From contig CAAGFF010000030.1 in assembly GCA_900769055.1 (NCBI GenBank), positions 1 through 8,370 on the forward strand: a stretch of DNA of 8,370 nucleotides. Reading direction: 5' to 3'. This document shows, piece by piece, positions 4,931 through 8,370 of this stretch; position 1 is the stretch's first letter, and every line of letters starts with the position of its first letter. This DNA comes from an uncultured Prevotella sp. (GTDB lineage: Bacteria; Bacteroidota; Bacteroidia; Bacteroidales; Bacteroidaceae). A model generated the notes under the pieces. That model did not search any database and had not been told where the DNA came from. It saw only the letters and a list, made by a program, of their open reading frames with translations. The position numbers and the translations under genes are program-made.

Positions 4931-5938
4931 TTACTCGTTGTCGAATAATCCTTTGACGAAGCTGTCAAAGTCAGAACTTATTTGCTGCTTAGGGTTGAAC
5001 AAACGGTACTCCTCTTCTGCCTTTCGGTCGGCTTCTTCGCGGCTAATAGAACCTTTATCTGGAAGCAAAGCGTAGCGACGGAAGGTAAGGAACTCATTGA
5101 CACTGGCAGCGAACTGCTCCATCGAGAAGGCATTCTCGCGTTCAACGAGATCTTCTATGTAGTCGAAATATCCCGTTACAGCACGTTCCAACTGGCGTAT
5201 CTCCTTCTCCGGCAGATAGTTCTTAGCCACCTTAGTGTCCGAAAGCAAGATGCGACCATCTGGCGAATTCTTCCATGTCTGCAAACCCATGTGCTCCTTG
5301 GTGTGGTCAGCATTGGTATAGATTATTTCAGGAGCAGTCTTCCCTGTGATGGCATAGTGGAAACGGTTCTGTACCATCTGAAAGAACTCACGAGTTGTAG
5401 GCGATTTGCTGTCATAATCGAACGAACATTCAGCATAGATGTCAGTAATTTGCTGCCAGATACGACGTTCGCTGGCGCGAATGCTACGGATGCGTTCCAG
5501 TAACTCGCGGAAATAATCCTTCCCGAATGCCGTCTTTGCCTGTTTCAGTCGCTCGTCATCCATGGCAAAGCCTTTCTGGATGTATTCATGCAACACCTTT
5601 GTCGCCCATTGGCGGAAGCGGGTTGCCTTGAGGCTCGACACACGATAACCTACAGCAATGATGGCATCAAGGTTGTAGAAGTCCACCTCCTCTGGAACCT
5701 CACCACGGAACCCACGTTTTACGACTATTTCCATTTTGGAAAGTGTCGTATCCTTGTCCAGTTCCCCTTCCTCAAAAATGTGGCTCAAATGCTTGCTAAT
5801 GGCAGGTACCCCTACGCCAAACAGCTGTGCCATCGCTTTCTGCGTGCACCACAAAGTTTCGTCTTTGATTATCACCTGCACCTTGCCCTCATCGTCAGGC
5901 ATCTGGTATAGTATGAATTGTATTTCGTTGTTAGCCAT
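4931..5938 (-). CDS. rhuM: RhuM family protein
   Basis: 335 residues, full length for the RhuM (Virulence_RhuM) family. The N-terminal part KDETLWCTQKAMAQLFGVGVPAISKHLSHIFEEGEL (26-60) looks like a DNA-binding helix-turn-helix. The family hallmark YNLDAIIAVGYRVSSLKATRFRQWATKVLHEYIQKGF follows at 88-124, and a helical C-terminal half ends around FNPKQQISSDFDSFVKGLF. RhuM is named after a gene of Salmonella pathogenicity island 3; its molecular role is unknown, and homologues are frequent beside restriction-modification and other defence genes. Here it is last in an operon with a probable restriction enzyme and a HIRAN protein, 21 bp after the 224-residue gene and directly before a terminator. 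There is no Shine-Dalgarno site before the ATG, which follows an A/T-rich stretch. Confidence 0.92.
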   Translation of the reverse strand: MANNEIQFILYQMPDDEGKVQVIIKDETLWCTQKAMAQLFGVGVPAISKHLSHIFEEGELDKDTTLSKMEIVVKRGFRGEVPEEVDFYNLDAIIAVGYRVSSLKATRFRQWATKVLHEYIQKGFAMDDERLKQAKTAFGKDYFRELLERIRSIRASERRIWQQITDIYAECSFDYDSKSPTTREFFQMVQNRFHYAITGKTAPEIIYTNADHTKEHMGLQTWKNSPDGRILLSDTKVAKNYLPEKEIRQLERAVTGYFDYIEDLVERENAFSMEQFAASVNEFLTFRRYALLPDKGSISREEADRKAEEEYRLFNPKQQISSDFDSFVKGLFDNE

Positions 5939-5959
5939 TTGCTGATTATTTATTATTGG

Positions 5960-6634
5960 TTATCGTTTTGCGCTCTGCGCCTTCTGTATCTCCGTCTTCA
6001 GTTCCTCCAGCGCCTTCTTGAGGCCGTTGGCAATGCCGAAAGCTCGTATCGCCTTACCATTATCTATATTACGTGTACGCGCATGGGCGTGCATGTCTAT
6101 GATGGCAACCTCCTTCCGCTCAGCGCCCTCCGTCCAGTAGTTGTTGCGCTCTGCGGAAATGCTCTTGGCAAAGTTACGCACAAAATCCTTGCTGCCCCCC
6201 TCGCCAATCTTATCTGCGAACATATCAGGGAACCATCTGGCCATCTGCCCGGTGAACTTCGTATCGCCCATGTCGCTACGCGCCATACCCGACTCGCTGA
6301 TGCCCTTCATGATGTAGTACCACTCATTCTGAGCCGAAGGGTTTATCTGCTCCACGTCCGAAGCCACGCCGTCCTGCTTGATGAACCGCAAGATTGTACT
6401 GTGCATCTTCCGGTAGTGATCTTCAGTAGTCAGAATGCGAGTATTGAAGATGACGTTGCTCTGGGAAAGAGTAAAGTCCTCATTATCGAAGTGAACCGCA
6501 TCGTCCTCTTTCCGAAGTGCATCGTCATTGTTCCGAAGATTGAACGTCTGATAACCATCGCCAAGGTTCACCTGTGCCACATTGGCTCCTTGCAGAATCC
6601 GCTGCAATGCCTCTATTTTTTGTTCTTCCGTCAT
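5960..6634 (-). CDS. hypothetical protein paired with HIRAN protein
   Basis: 224 residues, family not recognised. Its ATG overlaps the TGA of the HIRAN gene (ATGA), which suggests translational coupling and a fixed stoichiometry. After a short helix (MTEEQKIEALQRILQG) comes VAQVNLGDGYQ (19-29), related to IGQLNMGNGKQ at the end of the HIRAN protein. The middle (70-175) is predicted helical with several aromatic residues (NEWYYIMKGI, MARWFPDMFAD, KDFVRNFAKSISAERNNYW). IIDMHAHARTRN (179-190) contains a His-rich DMHAHA string resembling metal-ligand motifs, though I see no complete hydrolase pattern. The C-terminus is a charged helix (KKALEELKTEIQKAQSAKR), possibly a coiled coil. No signal peptide or membrane segment. 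Likely cytoplasmic partner of the HIRAN protein; function unknown. Confidence 0.8.
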   Translation of the reverse strand: MTEEQKIEALQRILQGANVAQVNLGDGYQTFNLRNNDDALRKEDDAVHFDNEDFTLSQSNVIFNTRILTTEDHYRKMHSTILRFIKQDGVASDVEQINPSAQNEWYYIMKGISESGMARSDMGDTKFTGQMARWFPDMFADKIGEGGSKDFVRNFAKSISAERNNYWTEGAERKEVAIIDMHAHARTRNIDNGKAIRAFGIANGLKKALEELKTEIQKAQSAKR

Positions 6635-7968
6635 TGTTCTTCGATTAGTGGGATGTTAGTACTTGGAGGTAACTCCTGCTTACCATTGCCCATGTTGAGC
6701 TGACCTATGCTGGTGGGCTTGGCGGCGACTTGCCTCATCGCCTCTGCCGCATTGTTGATGGCTGCCGTCTGTTGCTGAAGGGTGTCGTCCCTTTGCGTCA
6801 ACGCATCAGCTGCCTTGCAATGCGAGTGCGTGTACTCATCGCGCAACCAATTGGCAAGCATCTGGACGGTGGTACGCTGTATGGGCAGTTCGCATTGTGT
6901 CTGACCGAACTGCAGCACCTGCCCGATGGTGGCGGGCATCAGTTCCATGTCCTGTATCACGTCATCGCTCAGGTAGTCGTCCGTGGTCAATGGGTGATTG
7001 GGAATGCCCAGCTTCCCGCACGTCAGCTCACGGATGAGCAACAGCGTGAGGATGCTGTAGTAAGCCATGCGAGGCACCTTCAGGTAGTACAGTCGCGAGA
7101 GGAATTTCCCCAGGTCGCCCATGTCGTCATACACCTCGCCCGGCAACCCTCGCAGCATGTCATCAATCATCTGCAAGTTCTGCCAATAACGCCGCTTGCA
7201 ACGCAGCTGCCACTTCTGCCAGAGGTCATGCAAGTCGCCGGAAGACTTCAAGGTTTGCCACCACGCGCCTGTTCGTTCCGTCATCATGCGTTCGCCACAG
7301 ATGGCATTGCGCTGGTGCTTCACCTCCTCGGCTAGTTGGCGCACCTCGCTGTCTGAGGATGCCTCCAGCAGTTCGATGTAACGGCTACGGCTCTCGCGTG
7401 CCTCACGGCTGAGGTCGTTCACGCTGCCACGGAGCCATAGGTCGAGATTGAACGAGAGTTGCCGGTGGACGTCTTTTGAGAATGGCGTCATACTGAGCAT
7501 CATCTCTGCCTCTGTCTGACAATACTCCGCCTCGCTCGTAGGCAGCAGAGGTACGTCCACCATCCACTTCGACCAATCCACTTCGCATAACACTGGTTCT
7601 GCGGATGCAGCCACAACATTCGGCAATGCCACATTCAGGTACCCGTGTTTGTAAACCTTCACCTCTGTGATGGCAGCCAGCAACGGACGTCCACCATTCT
7701 GCTTCAAAGTCCTGTGCACCACCTCCAGATAGTCATCGCCCACGTATCCCACCGACACGCCCCTATGACGAGCCAGCACCGCATTCGGATTGTGCCGGTT
7801 CGAGGGTTCAGGAATCAGCATCACCATGCCGCCCATCGTCTTCACCTTCGTGAGCAAGGCAATGGTACGCGCCTCCTTCTCCGCCTCCGTGAGGGAAGCG
7901 GAGGCGTCCCTCGGATTAGCAAGGTATTGCGCCCCGAGGATGGGGATTATGGTGGTCATCGTGGACAT
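6631..7968 (-). CDS. HIRAN-domain protein
   Basis: 445 residues. Residues 45-112 fit a HIRAN domain: VMLIPEPSNRHNPNAVLARHRGVSVGYVGDDYLEVV carries the family's E-P-x-N-x-x-(D/N)-x-x-A-V core and the G-Y turn. HIRAN domains bind DNA ends or altered DNA (known from HLTF/Rad5), often beside helicase or nuclease domains; none is fused here. Residues 150-390 are a large helical region with several Trp (GAWWQTL, DLWQKWQLRCKRRYWQ), unfamiliar to me. Residues 385-415 (LTQRDDTLQQQTAAINNAAEAM) look like a coiled coil, followed by IGQLNMGNGKQ and a Pro-rich end. It lies 51 bp after the restriction-enzyme-like gene without a visible promoter between, and overlaps the next gene by 4 bp. The hydrophobic stretch YYSILTLLLI is too short to claim a membrane segment. 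Confidence 0.75.
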   Translation of the reverse strand: MSTMTTIIPILGAQYLANPRDASASLTEAEKEARTIALLTKVKTMGGMVMLIPEPSNRHNPNAVLARHRGVSVGYVGDDYLEVVHRTLKQNGGRPLLAAITEVKVYKHGYLNVALPNVVAASAEPVLCEVDWSKWMVDVPLLPTSEAEYCQTEAEMMLSMTPFSKDVHRQLSFNLDLWLRGSVNDLSREARESRSRYIELLEASSDSEVRQLAEEVKHQRNAICGERMMTERTGAWWQTLKSSGDLHDLWQKWQLRCKRRYWQNLQMIDDMLRGLPGEVYDDMGDLGKFLSRLYYLKVPRMAYYSILTLLLIRELTCGKLGIPNHPLTTDDYLSDDVIQDMELMPATIGQVLQFGQTQCELPIQRTTVQMLANWLRDEYTHSHCKAADALTQRDDTLQQQTAAINNAAEAMRQVAAKPTSIGQLNMGNGKQELPPSTNIPLIEEQ

Positions 7969-8019
7969 TCTATAGGATTTGCTTCTTTATATTCTCAGAT
8001 TGACAAACATCTGATTACA

Positions 8020-8370
8020 CTATCGGCATCTCACTTGGAAATTAATGTCAAAATAGTAATGACCATCCTTTTCATACACGTAGCCGAAATTTCCCTTTAT
8101 AGGTTTGATTTCGCCACTTGTCTTGTATGTTGCTTCATGTAGTTCATCATCCGTTACGTCTCTATGGTCAAGGAATGCTTTAGCTTTGACAACGGCAATG
8201 TCTTTGTTTCTGCCTCTGTCCAAGAAGTCAAGGTAAGCATACTTCATCAGGTAATTGCAGAACACATCATCGGAATTGGCTCTGTAATAAAGCATCTCTC
8301 CATCCTTGTTTACATCAATGTAACCTCCTGTAAGATTCCTTCTGCCATTCCAGATTGTACTTGCCGTCAT
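8020..8370 (-). CDS. probable type II restriction endonuclease, C-terminal part
   Basis: 116 codons reach the window edge; the ATG at the very edge may be internal, so the gene should be treated as partial at its 5' end. The order LTGGYIDVNKDGEMLYYRANSDDVFCNYLM, a charged middle section, then GNFGYVYEKDGHYYFDINFQVR resembles the C-terminus of HpaII-like type II restriction endonucleases, which end in a similar Tyr-Lys-Glu-Asp-Gly then L/I-N-x-Q-I/V-R pattern. The middle (about 50-90, DRGRNKDIAVVKAKAFLDHRDVTDDELHEATYK) is longer than I recall for HpaII, so another type II family such as Eco47II is possible. The catalytic part would lie outside the window. It is the first visible gene of the operon leading to rhuM. 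A cognate methyltransferase is not in the window. Confidence 0.55.
   Translation of the reverse strand: MTASTIWNGRRNLTGGYIDVNKDGEMLYYRANSDDVFCNYLMKYAYLDFLDRGRNKDIAVVKAKAFLDHRDVTDDELHEATYKTSGEIKPIKGNFGYVYEKDGHYYFDINFQVRCR

Noticed and set aside
6730..7335. Plus-strand frame of 201 codons opposite the HIRAN gene
   Set aside because: Shadow frame: rich in His, Gln and Val with no motif, and the minus-strand frame has a recognisable HIRAN domain and operon overlap.

Overview
The window looks like an accessory region of a Bacteroidales genome, most likely Prevotella-like. Three things point there: a TAnnTTTG-type promoter element (TACCTTTG at 4722-4729, minus strand), generally weak Shine-Dalgarno signals, and G/C-run palindromes that read as peptides such as NSSPMGGGQEGA and LPNPLPNRERE, which I recall from that group. 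No integrase, transposase, CRISPR array or rRNA gene is visible, so the element type and its boundaries are not settled here.

Positions 1-540 (plus strand) hold a tRNA cluster: Leu(CAG), Leu(GAG), Gly(GCC), a terminator, a second Leu(CAG), and another terminator. A 17-bp repeat of the 3' end of tRNA-Gly lies 53 bp downstream of the original and resembles an attachment-site scar. Positions 540-780 have no credible gene but carry an array of CTGTT units and two hairpins.

Positions 781-4639 (all minus strand) form a probable leftward operon. In transcription order it has a small basic protein, a small beta-rich (possibly OB-fold) protein, a muramidase-like protein of the type often labelled 'structural protein P5', an unknown basic protein, and a 734-residue primase-helicase (VirE-N/BT4734-like N-terminus plus P-loop NTPase). 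A Bacteroides-type promoter at 4722-4753 sits just upstream, and an iteron-like cluster of TGTCCA repeats (4778-4836) sits just behind that promoter. Similar CTGTT arrays with the same 8-8-9 unit spacing occur at 658-687 and 4376-4405, so they flank the four downstream genes.

Positions 4931-8370 (all minus strand) form a second leftward operon. It starts with the C-terminal part of a probable type II restriction endonuclease (cut by the window edge), then a HIRAN-domain protein, an unknown 224-residue protein joined by an ATGA overlap, and a complete RhuM-family protein, ending in a strong terminator at 4868-4903. The HIRAN protein ends, and the 224-residue protein begins, with related Q-x-N-x-G-x-G-x-Q segments, suggesting the two work together. 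This HIRAN/unknown/RhuM set next to a restriction enzyme is the best candidate here for an undescribed (defence-type) system. That function is inferred from context only.
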